Source: Acidobacteriota bacterium | Lineage (GTDB): Bacteria; Acidobacteriota; Terriglobia; Terriglobales; Acidobacteriaceae | Length of the DNA stretch: 64,000 nucleotides | Direction: 5' to 3' | Assembly: GCA_013289685.1 (NCBI GenBank) | Contig: JABCZL010000008.1 | Span: forward strand, 62,001 to 126,000 | In this document: piece after piece, positions 44,164 through 52,817 of the stretch | Numbering within the stretch: position 1 is the stretch's first letter | How the letters are laid out: each line of letters opens with the position of its first letter | Translations under genes and position numbers: made by a program | Notes under the pieces: generated by a model | Database searches by the model: none | The model's input: the letters and a program-made list of their open reading frames with translations, nothing else | Told to the model about the DNA's origin: nothing

Positions 44164-47100
44164 ATGAAATTCTCGCTTCGCTTGGCGACGTCGTTCTTCT
44201 CCCGGTTCTTCTCACCAGTGGCAGGGTTGAGGCAAATTGCAGCTCTTCCATTGTTTTCCGGGCTTCTGCTTTTACCGCTGACGGCGGAAGCTGGTCTGCC
44301 TCGGGCGGCGGTCTCGATTCCAACCGATCAGAGCCTGGCCGCGGGATTAAAGGCCGCCCAACAGTGTGAAAGTCCGGGCAAATTGATCGTGCTGCCGCCG
44401 CTGTCTTTCAGTCTCTCAGGTGACCAAAATTCAGCCAGCTTTTTGGACGAGCAGGCACAAGCCGTTCAGAGCATGCCCGAGGGATCCGAGGTCTGGCTGC
44501 ATGTGGTTATAGGAGTTGGTTCGGTCGCCCGCAACGAGTCGGAGAAGCAGATTACCGAGCGGGTTGACGCGTTCCTCAAACGCATGCCTCTCTCGGCGCC
44601 CGCGCTGCGCGGACTGATTGTGGAAATCGAAGCCAAGGGAATCGAACCGCTGACGGCTCCCGATCTTCTTGAATTCGGGCTGGCACGCATCGCGTTAACT
44701 GCTAAGGCCAGCAACGCCGCCTTGCGCGTGGCATTTGTTTTCGGGTCGGGATTTATCGGCCGGCACGGCGATGTGGTGACGCGGCTCGCCACCTATTCCG
44801 ATCTGCTGGGAACGACCTATTCGGAGGGCTGGCGCCAGGATGCCGCGTGGATTTCCGAACATGCATTGAATAAGCCGCTCATCCTTAAGTTAGACGCTGG
44901 AACGTCGGCTACAACCTCGTCGTTCTTGGCGGCGATGCTCGCGGCGAGCGGCAGTTCCGTGGAAATCGTCTGGTCCGAGCCGCCGGACGCCAGGTCCGCA
45001 GACGCCGTATGCGCGGTCAACAGCTTCATGGCGCGATATATCACGAACAACATGTTCGCGACGGATGCCGCCGCCTCACCGTTCAGTGTCGCGGTAGAAG
45101 GCGTGGGAAACGATCAGCACCGGTGGTTCGGCGGCGGCCCGTCGGATCTGGTGATCGTGGCCCGCGTGAATGGGAGTCCAGACTCGCCGAAGACGGTCAA
45201 GTTGCAGGGCGCCAACGCGGGACCATTCGAGATCTCGTGGTACGACCCCGCCACTGGAGCGCGGCTCCCGGCCGGCGAAGCCACGAAGTTGGACAAGGGC
45301 AAGGGCATGGAGCAGACCTGCGCTTGCACGAGTGAGTATGCAGTGATCTCCATTCACAAGCAGAGCGAGGCCGCTCAGAACATTACTTCGGTGGAGGTGA
45401 AGGGCGGAGTCGACCTGAAGGTCGAGGAAATCATTGCCCGCTGGCAGCAGAACCGGGAGGCGCAGAAACAGAAGCTGGAAAACTACCTGGCCTCGAGTTT
45501 CATGAGCCTGCACTTTGAAGGCACCAATCTGGGGCCGGGGTTCGATGTGTCGATGCAGCTCAAGCAATTTTTCCACCGCGACGGCCAGATGGAAATCGCG
45601 CAAAAGCAGTTATACGTGAATGGGGGGAAATTCGGGAAGAATCATGCTTTTCCGCTGCCGCAAATCGAGCCGGAAAAGGTGCTGACGCAGCCGCTCGAAT
45701 TGAAGCTCAACCAGCGCTATGACTACAAGCTGCTGGGGACGGAAAAAGTTAACGGGGCCCTGTGTTATGTGGTGGGAGTCGAGCCCCGGGCGGGGAACGA
45801 GGCGCTTTACAGCGGTAAGATTTGGATCGACGGCACTACTTTTCGCGAGGTGAAGCAGTACCTGAGCCAACGGGGCGCGAAGAGCAACGTGCTGGTAAAC
45901 GTCGAGACGCAGAATTTCGAATTAGTCCGCGACGACAAAGGAAATCAATACAACTTACTGCGCTCCATCTCAGCCCAGCAGTTGTTGAATGCGGCGGGAC
46001 GCGATTTTGTGCTGCAGAGGACGGTGCAGTTCTCGGACTACGTCATCAATACTCCGCAATTTAGTGGCGCCCTCGCGGCTGAGCATAGTTCGGACGATCC
46101 CATGTACCGCGATACCGACCAGGGACTGCGAACGCTGGCAAAGAAAGGTGGCGAGCGCGTTTTGGTGGAGAAGAACGTGAAGCGCATCGAATCTCTGATT
46201 GCGGGCGCGATGTACGGGGGCACGTTCAATTTTCCGATTCCGTTTCTCGGCATCAGCATTGCGGATTTCGATTTTCACCACACCGGCGCTCAACTTTCGA
46301 CTTTCTTTGCCGGGCCCATCCTGATTTCCGATCTCTCCAAGCAGTACCGGCCGAAGTTCCGCCTGGCGTTGGATTTGGCGCTGAACGGACTCCCCGGCGA
46401 GAACCGCTTGTACAGTGGCAACACGGAAGCGGTGCAAGGGGAGACATGGACGTGGGAGCAAACCATGGGACTGCGGGCCTCGTGGCAACCGGCCACGCAT
46501 CTCAGCCTGACGGCGTTCACCTATTTCGCGTACGACAACTTCCTCCGCACCAGCTCGGCAGCGGAGCAATACGAACTGCCGCGCAACGGCCTGACCGTGC
46601 TTCCCGGCGTCGAAATAAAGTACAACCGCAGAGGTTATGTGTTCGATGCCCACGGGACGCGTGGAGAGCGCATTAACTGGAGGCAGTTTGGATGTACTGC
46701 GCAGGCCCTGCCTCCGGCCGGATGTGGTCCGGTATCGCCAAATTTGTTGACGCAGCCTCAGCAAAATGCATACACGCTTTACGACGCCGATTTGAACAAG
46801 GATTACTACATCGGAAAGTTCACCAAGGGCGGGTGGGACCTCTCTTACTGGGGTGGAAACCAGCTGGACCGCTTCTCACGTTACTTCCCTTCGTTTCTTG
46901 CGTCGCCGCGCCTCCATGGCATTCCTCCCGGCACGGATTCTTTTGACGCCATCGCCATGGCGAACGTGCACTACGGTTTCAACATCATGGACTGGATGAA
47001 AATCGATGGGATGTACGCTTATGCCCGCGCCCGCAACCAGGAGGAGTCGTTCAAGTTCCGCAAATTCGACGGTGTGGAGCTTAACTTCAACGTGCCCGGC

Positions 47101-47211
47101 CCACTGGGTACGCTGGTGCAAGGCACAGTTTCCTACGCGCTGGACGGGAATATCCCGCGCTACAACTCGCGTTGGGCGACTTATATATTGATCTTCAAGC
47201 CGTTGCACTAA
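44164..47211 (+). CDS. Large exported, probably outer-membrane protein of the lipid locus
   Basis: A 1015-residue protein with a signal peptide (about residues 1-45, ending LPLTAEAG). The first 400 residues look like a soluble alpha/beta domain (LRGLIVEIEAKGIEPLTAPDLLEFGLARI, LILKLDAGTSATT). A LolA-like or outer-membrane sorting stretch follows (QKLENYLASSFMSLHFEG, YDYKLLGTEKVNGALCYVVGVEPRAG, GKIWIDGTTFREVKQYLSQRG). The last 350 residues are beta-strand-rich and barrel-like, though the C-terminus ends PLH rather than in Phe. No close named family is recognised. Its position between exporter and reductase suggests a role in placing the product in the outer membrane. ATG 44164 begins the signal peptide. 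Confidence 0.7.
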   Translation: MKFSLRLATSFFSRFFSPVAGLRQIAALPLFSGLLLLPLTAEAGLPRAAVSIPTDQSLAAGLKAAQQCESPGKLIVLPPLSFSLSGDQNSASFLDEQAQAVQSMPEGSEVWLHVVIGVGSVARNESEKQITERVDAFLKRMPLSAPALRGLIVEIEAKGIEPLTAPDLLEFGLARIALTAKASNAALRVAFVFGSGFIGRHGDVVTRLATYSDLLGTTYSEGWRQDAAWISEHALNKPLILKLDAGTSATTSSFLAAMLAASGSSVEIVWSEPPDARSADAVCAVNSFMARYITNNMFATDAAASPFSVAVEGVGNDQHRWFGGGPSDLVIVARVNGSPDSPKTVKLQGANAGPFEISWYDPATGARLPAGEATKLDKGKGMEQTCACTSEYAVISIHKQSEAAQNITSVEVKGGVDLKVEEIIARWQQNREAQKQKLENYLASSFMSLHFEGTNLGPGFDVSMQLKQFFHRDGQMEIAQKQLYVNGGKFGKNHAFPLPQIEPEKVLTQPLELKLNQRYDYKLLGTEKVNGALCYVVGVEPRAGNEALYSGKIWIDGTTFREVKQYLSQRGAKSNVLVNVETQNFELVRDDKGNQYNLLRSISAQQLLNAAGRDFVLQRTVQFSDYVINTPQFSGALAAEHSSDDPMYRDTDQGLRTLAKKGGERVLVEKNVKRIESLIAGAMYGGTFNFPIPFLGISIADFDFHHTGAQLSTFFAGPILISDLSKQYRPKFRLALDLALNGLPGENRLYSGNTEAVQGETWTWEQTMGLRASWQPATHLSLTAFTYFAYDNFLRTSSAAEQYELPRNGLTVLPGVEIKYNRRGYVFDAHGTRGERINWRQFGCTAQALPPAGCGPVSPNLLTQPQQNAYTLYDADLNKDYYIGKFTKGGWDLSYWGGNQLDRFSRYFPSFLASPRLHGIPPGTDSFDAIAMANVHYGFNIMDWMKIDGMYAYARARNQEESFKFRKFDGVELNFNVPGPLGTLVQGTVSYALDGNIPRYNSRWATYILIFKPLH

Positions 47212-47221
47212 ATTCGACAAT

Positions 47222-48034
47222 ATGGCTGAAAGACCGCTGGACGACCAGAAGGACGACGAGAAGGACGACCTGAAGGGCGACCTGAAGGGCGACCGGGAGA
47301 CGGCAGGGAAGACCGCGCTGGTGACGGGCGGCTCGGGGACGATCGGCGCCGCCATTGCGCGAGCGCTGGGAAGCGCGGGGTTCCGCGTGGCCGTGCATTA
47401 TCGCCACGGGAAAGAGTCCGCGGACGGAGTGGTCACAGGCATTGTCGCCGCGGGAGGAGAGGCGCTGGCCGTGGAAGCCGATCTCTCGCAGCAGGCGAGT
47501 GTGGCGCCCATGTTCGATTGCATTGAAGAGCAGTTTGGCGCAGTTGATTACCTGGTCAATAACGCGGGCATCAACCGCGATGTTCTGTTGAGCTTTATGT
47601 CTGAGGAGCAGTGGGATGAAGTGATCGAAACCAATCTGCGCGGCACGTATTTGTGTTCGCGGCTGGCGTTGCCGGGCATGATGCGGCGGGGAAGCGGTGC
47701 TATTTGCAATATCGTGTCGCCCAGCGGAGTTCGTGGCCAAGCCGGCCAGTGCAATTACTCGGCGTCCAAAGGGGGCATTATTGCCTTCACCAAGGCGCTC
47801 TCCCGCGAGGCAGGGCCATTTCATGTCCGAGTCAACGCAATCTGCCCGGGAGTGATTCCGAGCCCGATGTCCGCCAAGTACATTGAAAAAGAGAAGAATC
47901 GCCTGCTTTCCGAAATTCCTCTAGGGCGCTTTGGCAAGCCCGAGGAAGTAGCGCCGCTGGTGGTGTTTCTGGGGTCCCGGGAGGCTAGCTACATCACTGG
48001 ACAGGTGATCGCAGTCGATGGCGGGCTGTTGTAG
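47222..48034 (+). CDS. FabG-like 3-oxoacyl-ACP reductase (SDR)
   Basis: A 270-residue short-chain dehydrogenase. The nucleotide motif is ALVTGGSGTIGAAIARALG. Structural NNAGINRD, catalytic Ser in IVSPSGVRGQ, and Tyr/Lys in NYSASKGG are all present, and the C-terminal SYITGQVIAVDGGLL is typical. It should reduce 3-oxoacyl-ACP with NADPH. About 25 residues before the Rossmann fold are an acidic/basic repeat (DDQK-DDEK-DDLK-GDLK-GDRE) from a 12-bp tandem repeat, absent from ordinary FabG. It starts 10 bp after the preceding stop. Confidence 0.92.
   Translation: MAERPLDDQKDDEKDDLKGDLKGDRETAGKTALVTGGSGTIGAAIARALGSAGFRVAVHYRHGKESADGVVTGIVAAGGEALAVEADLSQQASVAPMFDCIEEQFGAVDYLVNNAGINRDVLLSFMSEEQWDEVIETNLRGTYLCSRLALPGMMRRGSGAICNIVSPSGVRGQAGQCNYSASKGGIIAFTKALSREAGPFHVRVNAICPGVIPSPMSAKYIEKEKNRLLSEIPLGRFGKPEEVAPLVVFLGSREASYITGQVIAVDGGLL
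47240..47299. repeat. 12-bp tandem repeat at the reductase start, five units
   Basis: Five 12-bp units from GACGACCAGAAG to GGCGACCGGGAG encode the charged tetrapeptide series DDQK, DDEK, DDLK, GDLK, GDRE at the N-terminus of the FabG-like protein. Confidence 0.92.
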
Positions 48035-48168
48035 TTGATGACATTACAGTCTCTTTACCACTAAGGACTCGAAGTCACACGAAGGAAGCTCTCCCTCGAA
48101 AACCCATCCCGACAGCGTCTCTTCGTGGCGAGCTTTGTGGTATGCTCTGGGTGCTGTAAACGAACCCT

Positions 48169-48435
48169 ATGGCCAGCGTTAAGGAGCAACTCAAACCCAT
48201 TATATTGAAGAGCTTGCGGATCACCGACATGACCCCGGAGGATCTGCGCGACGATCAGCCGCTGCTGGGCGGGGACTTGGAAATCGATTCCATCGATATT
48301 CTTCAGCTCGTTCTGGAGATTGAGAGGCATTTCGGCATCAAGCTGGTGCAAGCCAATTTCGACCAGAAACACTTCGAGAGTCTCAACACTTTGGCGGCGA
48401 TCATCGAAGCCAAGGTCACGGCAGCAAGGACCTGA
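48169..48435 (+). CDS. Acyl carrier protein
   Basis: An 88-residue ACP. The phosphopantetheine attachment serine is in LEIDSIDILQLVLEIERHFGI, matching the DSx motif; the charge pattern and four-helix length are usual. It carries the growing chain as a thioester for the ketosynthases and for the reductase and dehydratase. It follows the reductase by 134 bp. A degenerate CACGAAGG-type repeat lies in that gap, near 48057-48087. Confidence 0.9.
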   Translation: MASVKEQLKPIILKSLRITDMTPEDLRDDQPLLGGDLEIDSIDILQLVLEIERHFGIKLVQANFDQKHFESLNTLAAIIEAKVTAART

Positions 48436-48536
48436 CACCTAACAAATCCCCCGGCAGGCTATCCCACGTTGTCCAAGCACAATATATACGGCACTCCGCT
48501 CGCGTATCGGGGCGGCATTGGGCGGGCGGGCGGAAA

Positions 48537-49451
48537 GTGACGCGCTGGTACGAGCACCGTTTTCACAACATCACGGCGCTGCGCACCATATTTGCCATCA
48601 TCCCGAGGCTGCCACGATTTCTCCATCCCCCGATCGCAGTGGTCACCGCGCTGATTTTCTTCCTCATACTGAAACGAGAGCGCCGTGCAGTGGCCGACAA
48701 TCTGCGGCATGTCACGGGCAAGCGCGGGCTCGCGCTCCAATGGAAGGTATATTGGGTCTTCTATTCGTTCTGCGACCTCATGGTTTCCTATTGCTACGTC
48801 CCGCAGGCTACACATCCGCAACTCCTCAAGATGCTGGTCGACCCGGAGCGCGGCGGCGCCAAGATCGAGCAAGCTCTTGCGGCCGGCAACGGGCTGATCG
48901 TGTGGACGGCACACGTGGGGAATTGGGAATTTGCTTCGCGCCTGCTGGAAATGCACGGCCGGCCTGTCAATGTGGCGAGGGTGGTGGAGGACAAACCAGC
49001 GGAGATAACGCTGCGAAATCTGATGGCCAGCCAACGGCTCAAGATTGTGGATCTCAGAGGAGGGGCGCAGGCCACCATTGAACTCTTACAGGCCCTGAGT
49101 CGAAACGAGATCGTGGCGATGCAGGGTGACCGCGTCTATCAGCGTCACAGTGCTGATATGGATTTTTTTTCCAAACCGGCGAGCTTTCCTCTCGGGCCCT
49201 TTCTTCTCTCACAGGTCTCGGGCGCTCCGGTGCTTCCCGGCTTCGTGATCCGCCAAGGCTGGCTGCGCTATCGGGCGTTGATGGGCGATCCGATCCCGCC
49301 GGTAGGGCGAGAGGCCGCATCCGGCGACCGCGACGCCGGCCTGCAAGAGGCTTTAGGCCATGCCGTGCGCTTTCTGGAAAAAACGTTGACGACCCATTAC
49401 GATCAGTGGATGAATTTTTTTGATTTTTGGCCGGTTGCCTCCCGTGACTGA
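48537..49451 (+). CDS. LpxL/HtrB-like lysophospholipid acyltransferase
   Basis: A 304-residue membrane-associated acyltransferase. It has an N-terminal hydrophobic segment (HPPIAVVTALIFFLILKRERR) and the catalytic H-x4-E motif as TAHVGNWEFA. Downstream are EIVAMQGDRVYQRHSADMDFF and GAPVLPGFVIRQGWLRYRALMGDPI. It would transfer an acyl or polyene chain from ACP to a lipid head group, the usual role of this gene in aryl-polyene-type loci. The start is GTG 48537. A 15-bp repeat array begins in its last codons. Confidence 0.88.
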   Translation: MTRWYEHRFHNITALRTIFAIIPRLPRFLHPPIAVVTALIFFLILKRERRAVADNLRHVTGKRGLALQWKVYWVFYSFCDLMVSYCYVPQATHPQLLKMLVDPERGGAKIEQALAAGNGLIVWTAHVGNWEFASRLLEMHGRPVNVARVVEDKPAEITLRNLMASQRLKIVDLRGGAQATIELLQALSRNEIVAMQGDRVYQRHSADMDFFSKPASFPLGPFLLSQVSGAPVLPGFVIRQGWLRYRALMGDPIPPVGREAASGDRDAGLQEALGHAVRFLEKTLTTHYDQWMNFFDFWPVASRD

Positions 49452-49517
49452 TCTTCGAATTAAGGATCTTCGCATTAACGACCTTCGAATTAGCGATCTT
49501 CGAATTACGATCTTCGT
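49447..49517 (+). repeat. 15-bp tandem repeat in the acyltransferase-ketosynthase gap
   Basis: Units based on GATCTTCGAATTAAG repeat about four and a half times between the acyltransferase stop and ATG 49518. A frame from GTG 49444 reads DLRIK-DLRIN-DLRIS-DLRIT and then stops at 49516-49518, overlapping the ketosynthase start. It may be a coupled 24-25-codon mini-gene or simply slippage-derived spacer. Confidence 0.85.
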
Positions 49518-50735
49518 ATGAACGACCCTCGGAAAACCATCGTCGTTACTGGTGTCGGCGTGGTCAGCCCTTATGGCATCGGGCTGGATTGCCTGCAGGC
49601 CGGCGTGTTATCGGGCAACTGCTGTCTGGCGCCCACGAAGGATGTGTATCCCGGATTCCAGGGAACCACGGCCCAGGTTTGCGGATTGCCGCATCCGGCA
49701 AACGGCGCCAGTTCCCGATATTCGCGGAGCGATCGACTGGCGATGGTGGCGGCTCGGGACGCGGTAGCGAATCGCGATTGCGAGAGCGTCGCCATTCGCG
49801 AGAGCGCCGGTGTATTTATGGCCAGCACGGTCGCGGGCTTGAGCGAGATCGATCCTGGAATCGCTGAGGATCCGGCGGCCTGGTATCGAAACGACGGCCT
49901 CGCGCGGGCCGCCACCTATCCGCCGGCGCACGTTGCCGACGCCGTGGGCGAACATTTGGGCGTCCACGGACCGCGCTGTGCAGTTTCAGCGGCTTGCGCT
50001 TCGAGCGCGATGGCGATCGCGCTCGCCGCCAATATGCTGCTCGACGGAGCGGCGCCCATGATGTTGGCGGGGGGCAGTGACGCACTGTGTCCGTTCACTC
50101 TGAGCGGGTTCAGTTCCTTGCAGGCGTTGGACCCGGACCCTTGCCGGCCTTTTGACCAGAATCGCAAGGGGCTGAACCTTGGTGAAGGAGCCGCAGTGCT
50201 GGTGCTGGAAACACTTGCCGGCGCCGCGGAGCGCCATGCCGAAGTTCTCGCCGTCTTGCGGGGATGGGCCATGACAAACGATGCCTTTCACACCACCGCG
50301 CCCCAGCAACAGGGGAACGGCTTGGCGGATTGCATGCGCCTTGCCATGGAAATGGCGCAGGTTAGTGGGGATGAGATCGGGTACGTGAATGCCCACGGGA
50401 CGGGCACGCCCTTGAACGATATTGCCGAGACCAGCGCATACGAGACCGCTTTCCGCGGGCGCAGCCGTCCAGTTCCGGTGTCTTCGACAAAATCTTATTT
50501 CGGACACTGTCTGGGCGCGGCCGGAGCGTTGGAGGCGGCTATCACGATCACGGCCATTCGTTGTGGAGCGCTGCTGCCCACGCTGCGGCTGATCGACCCC
50601 ATCGAGAGTTCGGGTGTGGACTGGTTGCGGGGAGAAGTGCGACGTTCGTCCTTGCCACTGGCCATGTCGGTTTCGGCCGGATTTGGAGGCAGCAACACGG
50701 TGCTCATTTTCGGGAACAGGAACAACCGCTCATGA
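49518..50735 (+). CDS. Beta-ketoacyl-ACP synthase (KS-alpha)
   Basis: A 405-residue condensing enzyme of the FabF/KS-alpha type. The active-site cysteine is in CAVSAACASSAMAIALAANM. The two histidines are in NAHGTGTPLND and KSYFGHCLGAAGALEA, so it should be catalytically complete. It extends the acyl chain by decarboxylative condensation with malonyl-ACP. Its stop overlaps the next start (ATGA), and that next gene encodes a Cys-less homologue, so the pair probably forms a KS/chain-length-factor heterodimer. Confidence 0.92.
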   Translation: MNDPRKTIVVTGVGVVSPYGIGLDCLQAGVLSGNCCLAPTKDVYPGFQGTTAQVCGLPHPANGASSRYSRSDRLAMVAARDAVANRDCESVAIRESAGVFMASTVAGLSEIDPGIAEDPAAWYRNDGLARAATYPPAHVADAVGEHLGVHGPRCAVSAACASSAMAIALAANMLLDGAAPMMLAGGSDALCPFTLSGFSSLQALDPDPCRPFDQNRKGLNLGEGAAVLVLETLAGAAERHAEVLAVLRGWAMTNDAFHTTAPQQQGNGLADCMRLAMEMAQVSGDEIGYVNAHGTGTPLNDIAETSAYETAFRGRSRPVPVSSTKSYFGHCLGAAGALEAAITITAIRCGALLPTLRLIDPIESSGVDWLRGEVRRSSLPLAMSVSAGFGGSNTVLIFGNRNNRS

Positions 50736-51796
50736 TTTCAAATCTGGCGGCCATCACCGGTATCGGCTCGGTGAGTCCCTATGGCCCGCTCGCCGGATTA
50801 ATCCCCCCGTGCCTGTTGGAACCCGAATCCCTCACCGCGTGGACCACCGCCGGACCGCGGCGAGCTTTTCTGGTGAAGCCATTTCGCCCCGCCAGCGTGG
50901 TGCCGGGCCTGAAGACCAGGCGCTTGGATCGCCTGTCAGCGTGGGCCCTGGTGGCTTCTTCTCTGGCCATTCAGGATGCTGGGATCGATCTGAGCCAGTT
51001 GGACCGGTCCCGGGTTGCGGTGGTGTTCGGCACTGGCTATGGGTGTGCGGAACTTACAGAGGCTTTTTTCCAAAGCGCTGCCGCCAATGGGTGGCGCGGG
51101 ACAGACCCCAGTCCGTTTCCCGAGGGGCTCGCCAACGCTCCGGCCAGTCATGTGGCTTTGTGGCATAGTCTGCGAGGGCCTAATATCACGGTCGGCAGCA
51201 CGGGCTTTGCCGGCGAGACTGCGTTGATCCAAGCAGCTTCGCTGCTACGCCACCGGCAGGCGGACCTGGCTATAGTGCTTGCAGGCGATACGCTGACGCG
51301 CACCGTCTACGAATGGTACGAGGCCGCGGGCCGGTTGTCGCCAGCCTGCTACAATTCGGAGCCTCTGCCGGAAGGCGGCGGATTTGTGCCCAGCGAAGGG
51401 GTAGCTGCATTGGTTCTGGAGCCGGCGGGCCGCCGGGAAGCGCGTGCCTATGCCCAGTTCAGCTCGGTCCGGTGGGCGGCGGGCGGCGGGGTGGCGGGAG
51501 GATGTGCGGCGGATGCGATCCGCCAAATGCTCGATGGTTCGGTTCCGAGTCTGACGATTTGCGCTGGGAATGGCGCACCTTGCGCTCCCAGCTCAGTAAC
51601 CGCTCTGGCGCGCGAGGTTGGCGGACCCTCCACAGCCATTGTCCCCGCCCAGGCGGTGGCCGCGGGTCTTATCGATGCTGGCGGTCTTCTGCATTTAATC
51701 CTGGCCTTGAGCAGCCGACCGCGCAAGGGACCGGCTCTCTTGCTGGGAACATCCGGCGACGGTGGTTTTGCGGCGGTTCTGCTGGAGCTGCCTTGA
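50732..51796 (+). CDS. Cys-less ketosynthase homologue, chain-length-factor-like
   Basis: A 354-residue thiolase-fold protein aligned with the preceding ketosynthase from start (AAITGIGSVSPYGPL) to end (GTSGDGGFAAVLLELP). The segment matching the active site reads TVGSTGFAGETALIQAASLL: the nucleophile cysteine is replaced by Phe. The NAHGTG histidine is also lost, the corresponding place reading CAGNGAPCAP. It is therefore unlikely to condense substrates itself. Like KS-beta/CLF subunits, it may set chain length with the coupled KS-alpha. It ends in a 20-bp duplicated sequence. Confidence 0.85.
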   Translation: MISNLAAITGIGSVSPYGPLAGLIPPCLLEPESLTAWTTAGPRRAFLVKPFRPASVVPGLKTRRLDRLSAWALVASSLAIQDAGIDLSQLDRSRVAVVFGTGYGCAELTEAFFQSAAANGWRGTDPSPFPEGLANAPASHVALWHSLRGPNITVGSTGFAGETALIQAASLLRHRQADLAIVLAGDTLTRTVYEWYEAAGRLSPACYNSEPLPEGGGFVPSEGVAALVLEPAGRREARAYAQFSSVRWAAGGGVAGGCAADAIRQMLDGSVPSLTICAGNGAPCAPSSVTALAREVGGPSTAIVPAQAVAAGLIDAGGLLHLILALSSRPRKGPALLLGTSGDGGFAAVLLELP

Positions 51797-51820
51797 ATAT
51801 GCTGGAGCTGCCTTGAATAT
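51781..51820 (+). repeat. Perfect 20-bp tandem duplication of stop, RBS and start
   Basis: GCTGGAGCTGCCTTGAATAT occurs twice in direct tandem (51781-51800, 51801-51820). Each copy holds GGAG, a TGA and the AT of a following ATG. The first ATG (51799) opens a five-codon frame MLELP ending at the second TGA; the second ATG (51819) starts the KAS III-like gene. Confidence 0.95.
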
Positions 51821-52817
51821 GACTGTGCGAATCGCAGCCGCGACGTATGCCGTTCCGCCCGACGGTGAGTCCGTGGAAGCGGTCCTGCGGCGGGAAAATG
51901 ATCGAGTGGAGACCACGCTCGCCCCGCTGAGCCCGCAAGCCAGACAAAAGGCGGAGGAAGGTCTTGGACTGAGCCGCGTCCGAGTCTGCAGTGGCAAGCA
52001 GCCCTATGACTTGGTCCTCGAAGCTGCTTCCACAGCGATTGCGGAGGCTGGGATCACGGGGAAAGACATCAATCTCATCCTCGATTACAGTACTTTCCCG
52101 GGAGAAAATTCGCAGCATCTCTCTTTCGCTCACAAACTCAGCGCCGACCTCGGGGCTGAAACTTCGGTGAATCTGAGTTTCAAATCCGGAGGGTGCGGAG
52201 CGCTACACTTGGCGATGAAGACCGCGCTGGGCTGGATGAGTACTGACGAAAGCATTCACACCGCGCTGCTGGTGACGGGCGACGCCGCGCCCGCCGGCAG
52301 CCGCTCACTGCTTCCAGTAACGGTGCAAGGCGACGCCGGGAGTGCGGTTATTCTGCGGCGGGAAGGCGCGGAAGGTCCGCTGCTGCTGGGCATCGAGGTC
52401 ATGACGCTCGGCCATCTGCACGATGCCATTTCCCTGGTCAAGACGAACGGCCATCTCGAAATCAAGGTGGATGCGGCGTGCATGGAAAACGAAGTGATGC
52501 CGGTCTACTATCTGAATTTGTACTGGCTGGTGCAAAAAGTCCTTAATGCGTCTTCCCTGAGGTTGAACAACATTGATCATTTCATTTATTCCAATATCAG
52601 CCAGCGGGATCGCGAGGGTTTCCGCAGAATGGTGGGATTGCCCCCGGGCGGGCTGCCGCCAACCCCCATGGCAGAGTACGGTCACACTTTTGCCAGCGAC
52701 CTTGTCATCAATTATGTGCATCTGCGGCGCGAAGGTCGAATTCGTCCCGGCCAATTGTTGTTATTCGCTTCCGCTGGGATCGGTTTCACCTGGGGGGTGA
52801 CGCTTGCCCGCGCCTGA
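51819..52817 (+). CDS. KAS III-like beta-ketoacyl synthase
   Basis: A 332-residue thiolase-fold enzyme. The nucleophile cysteine is in FKSGGCGALHLAMKTAL. The usual KAS III His and Asn positions appear altered (HFIYSNIS in place of HQAN; EYGHTFASDLVIN in place of GNTSAAS). It may prime chain synthesis or join two chains, as DarB-like members do in flexirubin pathways; which one is open. ATG 51819 follows GGAG in the second repeat copy. Its last codons overlap the ligase start. Confidence 0.82.
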   Translation: MTVRIAAATYAVPPDGESVEAVLRRENDRVETTLAPLSPQARQKAEEGLGLSRVRVCSGKQPYDLVLEAASTAIAEAGITGKDINLILDYSTFPGENSQHLSFAHKLSADLGAETSVNLSFKSGGCGALHLAMKTALGWMSTDESIHTALLVTGDAAPAGSRSLLPVTVQGDAGSAVILRREGAEGPLLLGIEVMTLGHLHDAISLVKTNGHLEIKVDAACMENEVMPVYYLNLYWLVQKVLNASSLRLNNIDHFIYSNISQRDREGFRRMVGLPPGGLPPTPMAEYGHTFASDLVINYVHLRREGRIRPGQLLLFASAGIGFTWGVTLARA

